64,000 bases of DNA from Petaurus breviceps papuanus (Eukaryota; Chordata; Mammalia; Diprotodontia; Petauridae), in the NCBI GenBank assembly GCA_028583685.1, contig JAMXIF010000224.1, forward strand, positions 2,782,538 through 2,846,537, given 5' to 3'. The notes under the pieces were generated by a model, which had not been told where the DNA came from, did not search any database, and saw nothing but the letters and a program-made list of their open reading frames with translations. Shown here piece by piece: positions 56,301 through 59,514 of this stretch (positions are counted from its first letter, which is position 1; each line of letters starts with the position of its first letter). The position numbers and the translations under genes are program-made.

Positions 56301-57119
56301 GGCAGTTTGGGCCAAAGCAACAAGGGTGGAGTCTTGGGGGTCCCAGGGCCTGTCTGCTTCTTCTTGTCTGAGTGACCTTGAGCTAGTCATTTTCCACTCT
56401 CTGTGCCTCAGTGACTCTATTGGGTTTACAATAGAGGGACTACGAAGCCCTTTTCACTTTGAGATCCAGGGTCCTAGGTTTCTACAGAAGCCATTTCTCC
56501 CTGGGCCTCAGTTTCCTCTTCTGATTCTTCTACTGCCTTTCTGTGTGGCCTTGGGCAGGTCATTTCCCATTTCAGAGCCTCAGTTTCCTCCTTTGTAAAA
56601 TGAGAATGTTAGGCTACTGGAGAGCTAAGATCCCTCCCAGCTCCCACATTCCTCATTCTCAGGCCCCTCCCAGCCCTGACCTTCCCTGTTTCAAGGCCCC
56701 TCCCAGCTCTGACATCCCCTGTTCTCAGCCTCCTCCTAGCTCTGACATTCTTTGGCTCTATGGTTATGGTTGGCTTACCCCTTACAGCCACATCAAAGAA
56801 TCAGAGTCCTAGACCATGACAGGCCCTCAGAGGTTACCTCAGTAATGCAGGCGTCCATGATGGGGAGCACTATCCATGCTTTGTCAGCCTGCTCCATTGT
56901 GGGATAGTCCTTCCTTACACTGAGCTCCCACCCCAGCAGCCCTGGGCCAGCCCCTGCCCTCCCCACTCCTCTAATCCTGGCTCTTCTGTTCTCCAGGTTC
57001 TTCGGCAATATGGAATCAATCTTTCTGAAGAGGAGTTCTTTCATATTTTGGAATATTACGATAAAACTTTGTCTTCAAAAATATCCTATAATGACTTCTT
57101 AAGAGCGTTTCTTCAGTAG
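11207..57119 (+). CDS. EFCAB6: EFCAB6 (DJBP), C-terminal part, nine exons, 5' end outside window
   Basis: Nine exons with AG acceptors and GT donors join in one frame: 1,647 coding bases after a single base that completes an upstream codon, giving 548 residues and a stop. Phases agree at every junction: split codons at exons 1-2 and 6-7, phase 0 elsewhere. The C-terminal stretch ([51 protein letters not shown]) matches my memory of human EFCAB6 almost residue for residue, and all human junctions are represented, so no internal exon seems missing. It encodes ten EF-hand-like motifs in five pairs. Known for the family: EFCAB6 is a large multi-EF-hand protein found inside the lumen of axonemal doublet microtubules, and as DJBP it was reported to bind DJ-1 (PARK7) and the androgen receptor in testis. 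The N-terminal part and promoter are not in the window. Identity is very secure; exon limits are secure because frame and splice sites agree. Confidence 0.96.
11790..11960 (-). repeat. L2 3' fragment, antisense
   Basis: AAAAAGCACCTACTGTGCAA, CAGTGCCTGCCCTCATGGAG and TCACAGTCAGGTAAGAGGCA correspond to the reversed L2 end. Confidence 0.55.
12235..12430 (-). repeat. MIR-family SINE, antisense
   Basis: TAAGTGCCCACTGTGTGCCA, GGCACTGTGCAAGGGACC, TCATTTTATAAATGAGGAAA, TGGAGACCCAGAGAG and CACACAGCCAGGAAGAG mark a nearly complete antisense MIR. Confidence 0.8.
12605..12735 (+). repeat. MIR fragment, sense
   Basis: CAAGTTACTTTCCCTCCCTG, GGCCTCAGTTTCCTTACCTG and TAAAATGGATGAGTTGGACT identify the sense MIR core. 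Confidence 0.75.
13220..14200 (-). repeat. L3/CR1-type LINE, antisense, about 1 kb
   Basis: Reverse-complement LINE3/CR1 signature in order: CTGGGGCACTCCTCTGGAGG, CATCATGGTGACATTGAATC, GAACTCTGAATTCATCTGCT, TCTGACCCACACCTCCCCAT, ATGCTCTTGCTAGAATTTCC and TTGAAAATCCTGACCACACT. This matches my memory of the antisense L3 reverse-transcriptase region. A pyrimidine run at 14218-14280 follows. Ancient; frame heavily broken. Confidence 0.7.
15395..15600. other. Repeat-free AT-rich block, possible conserved non-coding element
   Basis: No repeat signature. Contains GATTAGCATATGCATTTGAT (POU/octamer-like words) and TTTTATTACTAAATTTTAAT. This composition differs from the repeat-rich surroundings. Function is inferred only. 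Confidence 0.35.
15720..16130 (-). repeat. L2 3' region, antisense
   Basis: TTACTAAGCACTTACTTGGT, AGAGCATTCCAGGCAGCACG, TGCAAAGACAGAGAGAGGGG and ACGGGAGTTTATTGAGCAG are reversed L2 3' sequence. Confidence 0.7.
16135..16500 (-). repeat. MIR-family SINE, antisense, split by a younger SINE
   Basis: Left part ATGCCTACTTTGTGCCAGGC and ACTGTGCTAAGCACTT; right part TTAACTCATTTAATCCTCAC, TCCATGTTATAGATGAGGAA and CATGCAGCTAGTAAGC. The two halves are separated by the insertion at 16180-16334. Confidence 0.85.
16180..16334 (-). repeat. tRNA-derived marsupial SINE, antisense, with target duplication
   Basis: Reads in reverse GGGCAGCTAGGTGGCACAGT, GATTAGAGCACCAGTCCTGG, AGTCAGGAGGACCTGAGTTC, AAATCCGGCCTCAGACACTT and CAAGTCACTTGACCCCAATT. 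Flanking CTAAGCACTT (16170-16179) and CTAAACACTT (16335-16344) match at 9 of 10 positions and are the target-site duplication, proving insertion into the MIR. Confidence 0.9.
16590..17090 (-). repeat. Diverged L2, antisense
   Basis: AGAGAGCATTCCAGGCTTGG, AAAAGCCCAGAGATGGGAGA and AGTGGGCCAGTGTGACTGGA are reversed L2 3'-region words. Left border uncertain. Confidence 0.6.
17340..17545 (-). repeat. L3/MIR3-type repeat, antisense
   Basis: GTTAGAAGGGACCTCAGAGG, TCGTCTAGTCCAATTCCCTC, ACTCAGGCACTGG, CAGGTCACACAACTAGTAAG and AACCCAGATCCTCTGACTCC give the typical arrangement of this old mammalian repeat class. Confidence 0.75.
17560..17770 (-). repeat. MIR fragment, antisense
   Basis: TTATCTCATTTGATCGCCAA, GACAGAGGAGAAAACTGAGT, CTCAGAGAGGGAAACTGACT and TGCCCAAGGTCAGACAGCC. 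Confidence 0.75.
17797..17900. repeat. (TCCA)n tetranucleotide array with assembly gap
   Basis: Uniform TCCA repeats on both sides of ten Ns at 17844-17853. True length is unknown, since the gap lies inside the array. Frames through it encode only repetitive PSIH or WMDG units and are not genes. Confidence 0.98.
18413..18857. repeat. Long polypyrimidine (TCTC/CCTCT) tract, about 445 bp
   Basis: The + strand is almost purely C and T, with a few G interruptions. Long frames on both strands are artefacts of composition. Tracts of this kind can form triplex DNA; that is inference. Confidence 0.95.
18950..19060 (-). repeat. SINE fragment, antisense
   Basis: ACCTTGCCCAGGGTCACCCA, CAGTGTAAGTCAGAGCTAAG and CTTGAACCCAGGTC follow the antisense MIR/SINE pattern. 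Confidence 0.6.
20095..20247. repeat. TG/TATG-rich microsatellite next to exon 2
   Basis: Imperfect TG repeat with CATG and TATG interruptions, ending about 170 bases before the exon 2 acceptor. Confidence 0.93.
20416..20611 (+). CDS. EFCAB6: EFCAB6 exon 2 of window: EF-hand motif 2 and linker
   Basis: Starts after CTCGCTTTAG and ends before GTACTG. The first base completes the Ser codon from the previous exon; the exon ends in phase 0 with FFK. Residues 53-117. The first part, [12 protein letters not shown] (55-66), is a degenerate second EF-hand loop that keeps Ile at position 8 and Glu at 12 but lacks an acidic first residue. It is followed by a charged linker ([10 protein letters not shown]) and the entering helix of motif 3 ([11 protein letters not shown]), whose loop lies in the next exon. 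Confidence 0.94.
20960..21200 (+). repeat. MIR-family SINE, sense
   Basis: GTGGGTGGAGCACTGAGCTT, GGGTTTGAATCCTGCCTCAG, TTACTAGCCATGTGAACC, GAACAAGTCACTT and GGTAAGCTATTACTG. Confidence 0.75.
21770..21903 (+). repeat. MIR fragment, sense
   Basis: GTCTTGGTTATGTCCCTGGC, TGTGTGACCTTGAGCAATGG and GGGCCTCAGTTTCCTCGTCA. Interrupted or ended by the L1 that follows. Confidence 0.65.
21915..23023 (-). mobile_element. 5'-truncated L1, antisense, with target duplication
   Basis: The minus strand encodes broken L1 ORF2 C-terminal sequence: [52 protein letters not shown] and [10 protein letters not shown] all correspond to the end of L1 ORF2p. The reversed 3' UTR occupies about 21930-22400. Flanking CTCAAAGTGAT occurs at 21904-21914 and 23024-23034, an 11-bp target-site duplication. 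The insertion lies at the start of an older L2. Confidence 0.88.
23035..23570 (+). repeat. L2 3' region, sense
   Basis: TTCTAAAGCACAGTCTGACC, TGTCACTCCCCTCCTCAATA, ATCCCTATTGCCTCCAGGTT, TCCAGTGACACTGGCCTTGC, TGGAATGCTCTACCTCCTGC and GAGCTTGGCGCACAGTAG in consensus order. Confidence 0.85.
24355..24497. mobile_element. hAT-like non-autonomous DNA transposon fragment
   Basis: TTTTTTTAATGCATTTCAAA, GATTCTGAGAAGGGTCC, CAGAGGCTTTACCAGCAGAG and the terminal AAAAAAGGTTAAAAATCCCT (inverted form of a CAGGGATTTTTAACC end) resemble an old mammalian hAT repeat. The left end is not found. Family assignment is tentative. Confidence 0.55.
25267..25458 (+). CDS. EFCAB6: EFCAB6 exon 3 of window: EF-hand motifs 3 and 4
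   Basis: Flanked by TTTGCCAG and GTAAAA, phase 0 at both ends, 64 residues (118-181). The loop [12 protein letters not shown] (123-134) has Asp, Glu, Thr, Gly, Ile and Asp at positions 1, 3, 5, 6, 8 and 12: the best-formed loop in the first half, but with Asp rather than Glu at position 12. A degenerate partner motif follows ([15 protein letters not shown]), with no acidic ligands. Codon use is AT-leaning, unlike exons 5-7. Confidence 0.96.
25845..26185 (-). mobile_element. L1 3' end, antisense, short
   Basis: Starts with poly-T (the reversed tail), then TTCTCTCCCTTCCTCCTACC, ATACATGTGAAATCATGCAG and TCATCGTGAGTCCTTTGGTG. The layout is the same as in the other two L1 3' ends at 21915 and 27620, so it belongs to the same subfamily, but it is heavily truncated. 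Confidence 0.8.
26200..26350 (+). repeat. MIR fragment, sense
   Basis: GTTGGGATTCCAGCTCCAGC, GACCCTAGGCCACATCACCT and TTTCTTCTTCTGTAAAAGGA. Confidence 0.6.
27290..27425 (+). repeat. MIR fragment, sense
   Basis: GCCACTCATTCTCTGTGTGA, CCTCAGTTTTCCTCATATGT and AAAGTGGGGGTGATGATCAC. Confidence 0.65.
27620..31180 (-). mobile_element. Antisense L1 with both ends but most of ORF2 absent (HAL1-like)
   Basis: On the minus strand: 5' UTR ending near 31175 (reversed GATCTTGGTTCTGCC; L1 5' ends carry a CAAGAT motif); broken ORF1 from about 30560 down to 29480, recognisable by [11 protein letters not shown]-, [18 protein letters not shown]- and EEILQAAR-like segments; a pyrimidine-rich spacer; the start of ORF2 endonuclease (a GTAI-SDN-like segment near 28700-28860); then directly the ORF2 C-terminus ([24 protein letters not shown]) at 27900-28640 and the 3' UTR to 27620. 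The reverse-transcriptase section is missing. It is either an internal deletion or a half-L1. The junction is near 28640. Confidence 0.8.
31363..31517 (+). repeat. tRNA-derived marsupial SINE, sense, with poly-A
   Basis: GCAGGGTGGCTAGGTGGCAT, AGTGAATAAAGCACCGGCCC, TGGAGTCAGGAGGACCTGAG, TTCAAATCTGGCCTCAGACA, CTTAACAATTACTC, CAATTGTCCTGCCCCCTCCC, then a pure A tail of 18 or so. TTAAGCA occurs on both sides, a possible target duplication. Same family as 16180-16334. Confidence 0.88.
31525..31725 (+). repeat. MIR-type SINE, sense
   Basis: GGGCCTGGGTTTGAATCCTG, CTCTGCTACTACCTGTATGA, GATCCTCAGTTTCCCCTATG and GGCTCTAAGATCCTAAATCC. Confidence 0.7.
31940..32055 (+). repeat. L2 3' tail, sense
   Basis: GAATGTGAACTCCTTGAAGG, CTTAGCACAGTGCTTGGCCA and GCTGAATAAATGCTGATTCA. 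Confidence 0.8.
32366..32652. repeat. Polypurine (GA/GACA) tract, about 290 bp
   Basis: The + strand is nearly all A and G, with periodic C in AGACAGAGA units. Long charged frames through it are composition artefacts. It is the opposite-strand counterpart in character to the pyrimidine tract at 18413. Confidence 0.95.
33600..33705 (+). repeat. L2 3' tail, sense
   Basis: TTAGCACCAGCATACAGTCG then GTGCTTAATGAATGTTTACT and TGATGGACTGATTC. Confidence 0.65.
34560..35035 (-). repeat. L3/CR1-type LINE fragment, antisense
   Basis: TTGACCCCTAGTTGAACACA, TACTTTACATTTGTCCCAAT, TAAATTGCATATTATTGGAG and GGGGATTCTGACTGCCATCA correspond to antisense L3 sequence that lies beside the part seen at 13220-14200 in a full element. 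Ancient. Confidence 0.6.
35055..35180 (-). repeat. MIR fragment, antisense
   Basis: TGTTAAGCTCTGCTCTGTGC, TAGGCATTGTGTTAAGCATC and TTATTATCTCATTTGATCTT. Confidence 0.75.
35585..35750 (+). repeat. tRNA-derived SINE, sense
   Basis: GTTGCAAAGTGGATAGGGAG, CTGGACTTGGAAGTCAGCAA, GCTTAAATCCCACCTCAGAC, GGGCCTCAGTTTCTCTGCCT and GTAAAATGAAAGGTCTGACT. Confidence 0.75.
36340..36450. other. Repeat-free AT-rich block, possible conserved non-coding element
   Basis: Contains TACAATTAATTTTCTTGCTA and ATCAAAATATTTGATCAAAT, words rich in homeodomain-like TAAT and in short inverted symmetry. No repeat family recognised. Function not demonstrable here. Confidence 0.3.
36660..36707. repeat. Paired AT and GT microsatellites
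   Basis: A 20-base AT alternation (36660-36679) is followed within seven bases by a 22-base GT run (36686-36707). Confidence 0.95.
38220..38460. other. Repeat-free block with octamer word, possible conserved element
   Basis: Contains GTGTTATTTGCATCTGAAG, with an exact ATTTGCAT octamer, and an AT-rich context lacking repeat signatures. Regulatory role is speculative. Confidence 0.3.
40690..40845 (-). repeat. MIR fragment, antisense
   Basis: CATTTCACAGATGAGGAAAC, TGAGGCTCAGAGGGATGATG, TTGCACAGTGAACTTAGTGG and ATTTGAACCCAAGCC. Confidence 0.8.
41085..41312 (+). CDS. EFCAB6: EFCAB6 exon 4 of window: EF-hand motif 5
   Basis: Flanked by TTTGTCTAG and GTAAGC, phase 0 both sides, 76 residues (182-257). 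It begins TAAEWSDKM, which corresponds to TADEWAEKM in human EFCAB6 as I recall it, so it follows exon 3 directly. A basic linker ([10 protein letters not shown]) leads into a helix and the loop [12 protein letters not shown] (230-241), with Asp at 1, Ser at 5, Asn at 6, Ile at 8 and Asp at 12; position 3 is Tyr. The exon ends ILNDEQ, the entering helix of motif 6, completed in the next exon. Confidence 0.96.
42215..42370 (-). repeat. MIR fragment, antisense
   Basis: CACAACCCTGTGAGGTAAGG, TATTATTATCCCCATTTTTT, GACATTGAGGC and GCCAAGGTCACTCAGCCCAT. Confidence 0.75.
42490..42640 (-). repeat. L3/MIR3-type repeat, antisense
   Basis: TAGAGCTGGAAGGGGCCTCA, GAGGTCGCTGAGTCCAAGCC and AAGAAGAAACTAAGG, the same arrangement as the copy at 17340. 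Confidence 0.65.
43700..43985 (+). repeat. Two consecutive L2/MIR 3' tails, sense
   Basis: First: TAGAATGGAAACTCCTGGAG to ATACGTGCTTTATAAATATT (43715-43805). Second: GGAATATAAACTCATGGAGA, CCCAGTGCCTGGCATACAGC and AGGCACTCAGTAAATGCTCG (43875-43985). Confidence 0.75.
45105..45335 (+). repeat. MIR-family SINE, sense, near full length
   Basis: ACCCTGGCCCTGGAGGCAGG, AAGACCTGAGCTCAAACCTG, GCTGTGTGACCCTGGGCAAG, TGCCTCAGTTTCCTTATCTG, GGATTGTTATGAGGATG, GCATTTAGCACAGTGCTTCG and GGTGCTTAATAAATGCCTG. Head, core and L2-related tail are all visible. Confidence 0.88.
46290..47470 (+). repeat. L2 LINE, about 1.2 kb of 3' part, sense
   Basis: Runs from broken reverse-transcriptase sequence (a GVPQGS-type region near 46500 and a [12 protein letters not shown]-like motif near 46580) through [14 protein letters not shown]-like sequence, then TAAAGTCAGGTCTGATTGTA, TTCTTAACCTGGCTCCTTCC, GGGCCTGGAATTTACTCCCT, the tail GTGAGCTCCCTGAGGGCAGG and GCACAGTAGGTGCTCAATGA. 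This is the longest L2 in the window. Frame broken. Confidence 0.8.
48330..48569 (+). CDS. EFCAB6: EFCAB6 exon 5 of window: EF-hand motif 6 and low-complexity linker
   Basis: Flanked by CTGCCTCCAG and GTAAGC, phase 0 both sides, 80 residues (258-337). The start FESLWNEL completes EF-hand motif 6; its loop [12 protein letters not shown] (266-277) has Asp, Gly and Leu at positions 5, 6 and 8 but Pro at position 1. From about residue 286 the sequence becomes an unordered Ala/Pro/Gly/Ser-rich linker that, by memory, aligns poorly with placental EFCAB6. The distal half and the following intron are very CpG-rich. Several longer frames on both strands here are GC-driven shadows. Confidence 0.94.
48421..48660. 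other. CpG-dense patch over end of exon 5
   Basis: More than twenty CpG dinucleotides in roughly 240 bases, beginning in the last half of exon 5 and continuing into the intron (for example GCGGCCGCGGCCGAG just after the donor). The rest of the window is CpG-poor. No TATA-like or initiator arrangement is evident, so an internal promoter is only a possibility. Confidence 0.7.
48855..48985 (-). repeat. tRNA-derived SINE, antisense
   Basis: GGGTTAAGTGACTTGCCAAG, GGTCACACAGCTAGTAAGTG, CAAGTGTCTGAGG, CTGATTCCAGGGCTGGTGCT and GTGCCACCTACCTGCTCC. Confidence 0.85.
49131..49162. promoter_or_regulatory. Cluster of three ATTAATGG-type homeodomain words
   Basis: Reads CATTAATGG, CCATTAAT and CCATTAATGG within 32 bases, the last being a perfect palindrome. 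Homeodomain proteins bind TAAT cores, so this may be a binding cluster; nothing else here proves regulation. Confidence 0.3.
49660..50030 (-). repeat. Diverged L2, antisense
   Basis: CCAGTGAACATTTATTAAGC, ACCTACTGTGGACAGAG, CATAAGGAATGGCATGGAGG. Internal part diverged and GA-rich. Confidence 0.6.
50638..50815 (+). CDS. EFCAB6: EFCAB6 exon 6 of window: linker end and EF-hand motif 7
   Basis: Acceptor CTGCCTCCAG; donor GTGCGA, a non-typical but valid GT donor. Phase 0 at the start; the last base G joins CT of the next exon to give Ala. Residues 338-396. [10 protein letters not shown] and [20 protein letters not shown] match the human protein closely. The loop [12 protein letters not shown] (383-394) has Asp at 1 and 3, Gly at 6, Ile at 8 and Glu at 12, making it the most complete calcium loop in the window; only His at position 5 is unusual. 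Confidence 0.95.
50910..51130. repeat. MIR trace (antisense) and L2 tail (sense)
   Basis: TTTGACAAACGAGGAAACTG and AGGCTAGAGAAGG mark an antisense MIR core at 50910-50950; CACCTGGCACAGTACACAGT and AAGTGCTTAATAAAGGCATT mark a sense L2 tail at 51087-51130. Confidence 0.65.
51763..51947 (+). CDS. EFCAB6: EFCAB6 exon 7 of window: EF-hand motif 8
   Basis: Flanked by TTTGTACTCTAG and GTGCGT. Two bases finish the split Ala codon, then 61 codons (residues 398-458) to a phase 0 end. The loop [12 protein letters not shown] (419-430) has Asp, Lys, Ser, Gly, Phe and Asp at positions 1, 3, 5, 6, 8 and 12; the flanking [16 protein letters not shown] is highly conserved with human. Third codon positions are almost all G or C, in strong contrast to exons 3 and 9. 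Confidence 0.95.
52155..52410 (-). repeat. MIR-family SINE, antisense, near full length
   Basis: GCTAGCATTCACGTAGTGCT, AATATTATCTAATTTGATCC, GACAGATAGGAAACTGAGGT, AAATGACTTGCCCAGGGTCA, TGGATTTGAACTCAGGTATT and CAGTGCTCTGTCCACTGAGC. Confidence 0.88.
52530..52640 (+). repeat. L2 3' tail, sense
   Basis: TGTATCCCCAAAGACACATA then GTAGGTGCTGAATGATTGTT and TGTTGACTGACTG. Confidence 0.75.
53670..54290 (+). mobile_element. Old L1 ORF2 3' fragment, sense
   Basis: Sense-strand L1: AAGTGCTCAAAGGATATGGA, AATACTTCTCCGAAGAATTA, CATATGAAATAATG, GAGGTATTATCTCACTCC, TGCATTATTGGTGGAGCTGT, CATAGCAGCACTTCTTTGTG, AAGTGAAGGAAATAGAACCA. The frame is broken. It is more diverged than the antisense copies, and the only L1 in this orientation. 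Confidence 0.8.
54700..55065 (+). repeat. Three stacked L2/MIR 3' tails, sense
   Basis: Three successive tail units end in GCTTGATAAATGCTCAGCGA (about 54772), GTAGGTGCTTAATACATGCT (about 54886) and TAGTAGGTTCGAAGTAAGTG (about 55018). Each unit has its own gene-end-like CTTCTTTAGGGCAAG or CCTCGAGGGCAGAG word upstream. Confidence 0.8.
55283..55432 (+). CDS. EFCAB6: EFCAB6 exon 8 of window: EF-hand motif 9
   Basis: Flanked by CCCTTCACCAG and the perfect donor GTAAGT, phase 0 both ends, 50 residues (459-508). The segment from [13 protein letters not shown] through [14 protein letters not shown] is nearly identical to human EFCAB6. The loop [12 protein letters not shown] (494-505) has Asp, Ser, Thr, Gly, Leu and Asp at positions 1, 3, 5, 6, 8 and 12: canonical spacing with Asp at position 12. 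Confidence 0.97.
55618..55920 (-). mobile_element. Head-to-tail SINE dimer, antisense, with one shared target duplication
   Basis: In reverse, two tRNA-headed units follow one another. Unit A (55776-55920) starts GGGGTGGCCAGGTAGCACAG; unit B (55632-55775) starts GGGGAGGCCAGGTGGCTCAG. Both carry CGAGTAAGAGCACCGGCTCC, a B-box-like GATCGAATC or GATCAAATC, and GCAAGTTACTTAACCCCAAT. Unit A ends in a short TTGCTTA; unit B ends in poly-A (55618-55631, reversed). CAGCCTGGGTAATTCTT occurs at 55601-55617 and 55920-55936, a 16-17 bp target-site duplication around the whole dimer, so it inserted as one unit. Confidence 0.9.
56340..56620 (+). repeat. Two MIR fragments, sense
   Basis: First (56350-56420): GTGACCTTGAGCTAGTCATT and CTGTGCCTCAGTGACTC. 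Second (56535-56620): CTGTGTGGCCTTGGGCAGGT, AGAGCCTCAGTTTCCTCCTT and TGTAAAATGAGAATG. Confidence 0.75.
56630..56759. repeat. 33-bp minisatellite, four units
   Basis: Units at 56630-56660, 56661-56693, 56694-56726 and 56727-56759 share AGGCCCCTCCCAGCTCTGAC followed by ATTCCCTGTTCTC with variation. The array directly follows a MIR-type SINE end, whose typical terminal wording (CCCTCCCAGCTC) is the apparent seed. Confidence 0.85.
56997..57119 (+). CDS. EFCAB6: EFCAB6 terminal coding exon: EF-hand motif 10 and stop
   Basis: The acceptor is CTGTTCTCCAG; the reading frame runs 40 codons to TAG at 57117-57119 (residues 509-548). It encodes [16 protein letters not shown] and the last loop [12 protein letters not shown] (530-541), which lacks Gly at position 6, then FLRAFLQ-stop. 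Ending directly after the last EF-hand helix is the family's normal C-terminus, so the stop is genuine. Confidence 0.97.
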   Translation, partial: VLRQYGINLSEEEFFHILEYYDKTLSSKISYNDFLRAFLQ

Positions 57120-57240
57120 GTGACAATGGGAGCTCACCTGCAAGTGTCAGCTAGTGGAGGAGACGGTGGGCCCCTCGAAAGAAAGGCTCCGATGCTAAGA
57201 AACTAATAAACTAATAAAAGTCAGACGCCTGCTTGTTCTT
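57120..57240 (+). promoter_or_regulatory. EFCAB6: EFCAB6 3' UTR with two polyadenylation signals
   Basis: After the stop there is a short UTR of about 110-120 bases. AATAAA occurs at 57205-57210 and again at 57213-57218, within a repeated ACTAATAAA motif. A GT/T-rich stretch (GCTTGTTCTTTT) follows at about 57231-57244, the usual position of a downstream element. Cleavage is inferred near 57230-57240; the exact site is not visible. Confidence 0.8.
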
Positions 57241-57479
57241 TTCAAGAGCTCATTGGAAAAAGCTCAAGTCATTTCCCCTCAGTCTGATTCCCTTCTCTCT
57301 CCTCTGCAAAATCCTTTCTAGTTTTGCCCTGCCCCCCAACATTCAGCTGCAGCCACTGGATCCCTGGACCCCTGAGATCATGATCATGGGGCCTCAGCCT
57401 CCCCCAAGGCCAGTGGCCGCCTGCCTACAACCCTTCATCCTGTCAGAGTCATGGTCGCAGGTGGACAGCTGGGAAAAAC

Positions 57480-57600
57480 ACCCATTCTATAGTGGAGAAA
57501 ACTGAGGTACAGAGAGCTTTGCAGCTTGCTCTGGGTCACAGGGCTAGGAAGTCCCTGAGGTGGGATGAGCTCAGAACTTCCTGACTCTTCAGTCCAGGGG
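57480..57600 (-). repeat. MIR fragment, antisense
   Basis: GTGGAGAAAACTGAGGTACA, GAGAGCTTTGCAGCTTGCTC, TGGGTCACAGGGCTAGGAAG and ACTTCCTGACTCTTCAGTCC. Confidence 0.7.
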
Positions 57601-57889
57601 CCCATCTTCCATGCTAGTGGGCCTCTCCTGGCTCCTCCAAGTACCCGTGTGGAGGTGGGATCGTCACCTTCTATGCCTGCCCCAGATCTGAGAGGGGCTG
57701 AAAACCAGGAGTCTGCAGACTGTTCTCATAGAGCTGGCAGAGTCAGAATCCGAGCCCACATTTCAGCGCGGCTCCTTCAGAGCTGGAATCAACCCCCCTC
57801 CACGTGTTCCTGCATCGTCCTTCCAGGGTCCCCACGCAGGCACCAGGTCATGACCCTTCACTTCTCACTTTCCCTCATCCCAACGTTGA

Positions 57890-58495
57890 CAGGCTGTCAG
57901 ATCTCATTTCTACCTCAACATCTCTTGGGTCCAGTCTTTTGTCTGCATGTGTAACCACCACCACAGATAGCCGGGACCTCAGTGCCCCTTGCCTAGATTA
58001 CTGCAAAAACCTTCTGGTCTTTCTGTTTCTAATTCCTCTCACTCCATCATCCACTCAGTTGCCAAAGTGATGTGTCTGAAGCACAACCATAATGATGCTC
58101 GTTTCCTTCACAGTCCAGTCTCCTCTACCTGAATCCCAGAGGCTATCCAGCTCTTTTTATTCCTCAAACCTGGTAGCCCACCACCCAGCCTTTGCTTTGG
58201 CCATGCCCCATGCCTGGTACAGTGCTCCCTTTGCCTCTGTCTCTTTGAATGTCTACTGTCCTTTGGGACTCAGGGCCACCTTCTCCAGGAAGCCTTTCTC
58301 CATCTCCCCAGCCACCCGTCTCCCCTCCCATTGCTTTAAAATATTTTGAACATATTGTGTATCATGTTTATGATTAATATTTCCCCCAGATATAATGGAA
58401 GTTCCTTGAAGGCCAGGGTTTTTTTTTTTCTTGCATTTAAATCCTTAGTACCTAGCCCAGTGCCTGGCACATAGTGCTTAATGAACTGACTGATG
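57890..58495 (+). repeat. L2 3' region, sense
   Basis: CTTGCCTAGATTACTGCAAA, TTGCCAAAGTGATGTGTCTG, TGGCCATGCCCCATGCCTGG, TTCTCCAGGAAGCCTTTCTC, CCAGTGCCTGGCACATAGTG and CTTAATGAACTGACTGATGG in consensus order. Confidence 0.85.
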
Positions 58496-58534
58496 GGACG
58501 TCATCATTTGGGCTTCAATCCCTCACTAGGATCC

Positions 58535-58640
58535 ATGGAAAGCACGTTGGTCTTAGGGTCGGAAAACTTGGCTTCAGGTCCAAACGCCAATGTTGTCTTC
58601 AGCTGTGTGACCTTGGTCAAGTCATTTCCCTGCAGTCTGA
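58535..58640 (+). repeat. SINE fragment, sense
   Basis: GTTGGTCTTAGGGTCGGAAA, CTTCAGGTCCAAACGCCAAT, AGCTGTGTGACCTTGGTCAA and GTCATTTCCCTGCAGTCTGA. Confidence 0.65.
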
Positions 58641-59239
58641 TCCCCTCCTAGTGCTGCCCAGCTTACCTTATAGGGCAGTTCGCTGTAAACGGTGAAGAGC
58701 TGCGGGAAGACGAGCTCACTCACCTCCTTTCCTCTGGTCCCACCATTAGTCGGTGAAGGAAGGAAATGCCAGCCAGTTCCATCCCTGAGCGGGCACCCTG
58801 ACGTGCCAGGAGCGCCTCATGGCCAGATCTTTGCTTGAGCTGGCACCGAGGGAGGGGTGACTTACCTGCCACAGGCTGGCTGAGCCCCCAGAGGCTCTGG
58901 CTGGGCTGATGACAGGATATCACGAGGCAGAATTGGACATTTGCAAAGCATTGCTCTCCCCGCTGCCTACTGAGGTGGGGATGAGATGGCTCCTGGGGAA
59001 GACAAGCTCGCTTCCACCCACGGTGTGTGAGAGGACACCCAAGAGCCACTAAGCGAAGCAGGGGCTTCTGGGTCTGTGCTGTGTGGCCTCGAGGGGCAAG
59101 CCCGCCTCTGGTCTGTTCCCAGAGCAGCTGTGAAGCAGACGGGGGTGTTTTTAGAGCCCTGTAGGTTGGGATCGGATTAAACCAGCACCCAGACGGGTCT
59201 AAGAACAGTAAGGAGCCTTTGGTTCTCAGGACAACTCCG

Positions 59240-59395
59240 GGAGGCAGACGTTCTCATTCTCCCCATTTTACAGATCAAGAAATTGAGGCAGAAAGTGTCT
59301 TGCATAAGGTCATACAGCCAGTTAGTGTCTGAGGCTGGATTTGAACCCAGGTCTTTCTGAATCCAGGTCCAGCAATCTGTCCATTGTGTGCCTGA
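59240..59395 (-). repeat. MIR fragment, antisense
   Basis: CATTTTACAGATCAAGAAAT, TGAGGCAGAAAGTGTCTTGC, GGTCATACAGCCAGTTAGTG, TGGATTTGAACCCAGGTCTT. Confidence 0.82.
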
Positions 59396-59514
59396 GATCT
59401 AGGGCTGGGAAGGACCAAAGAGGTCTCCTGGTTCAACCAGCTAAGAAAGCTGAAACCTAAGGAATTCATGGCATGACCCCAAGGTCCTTCACCATCCTGG
59501 TAGACTCTGGTTAT

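Larger units (their letters stand above)
55433..56996 (+). other. EFCAB6 last intron, 1.6 kb
   Basis: Carries the SINE dimer (55618-55920), two MIR fragments (56340-56620) and a 33-bp minisatellite (56630-56759). The rest is unremarkable. Confidence 0.85.
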
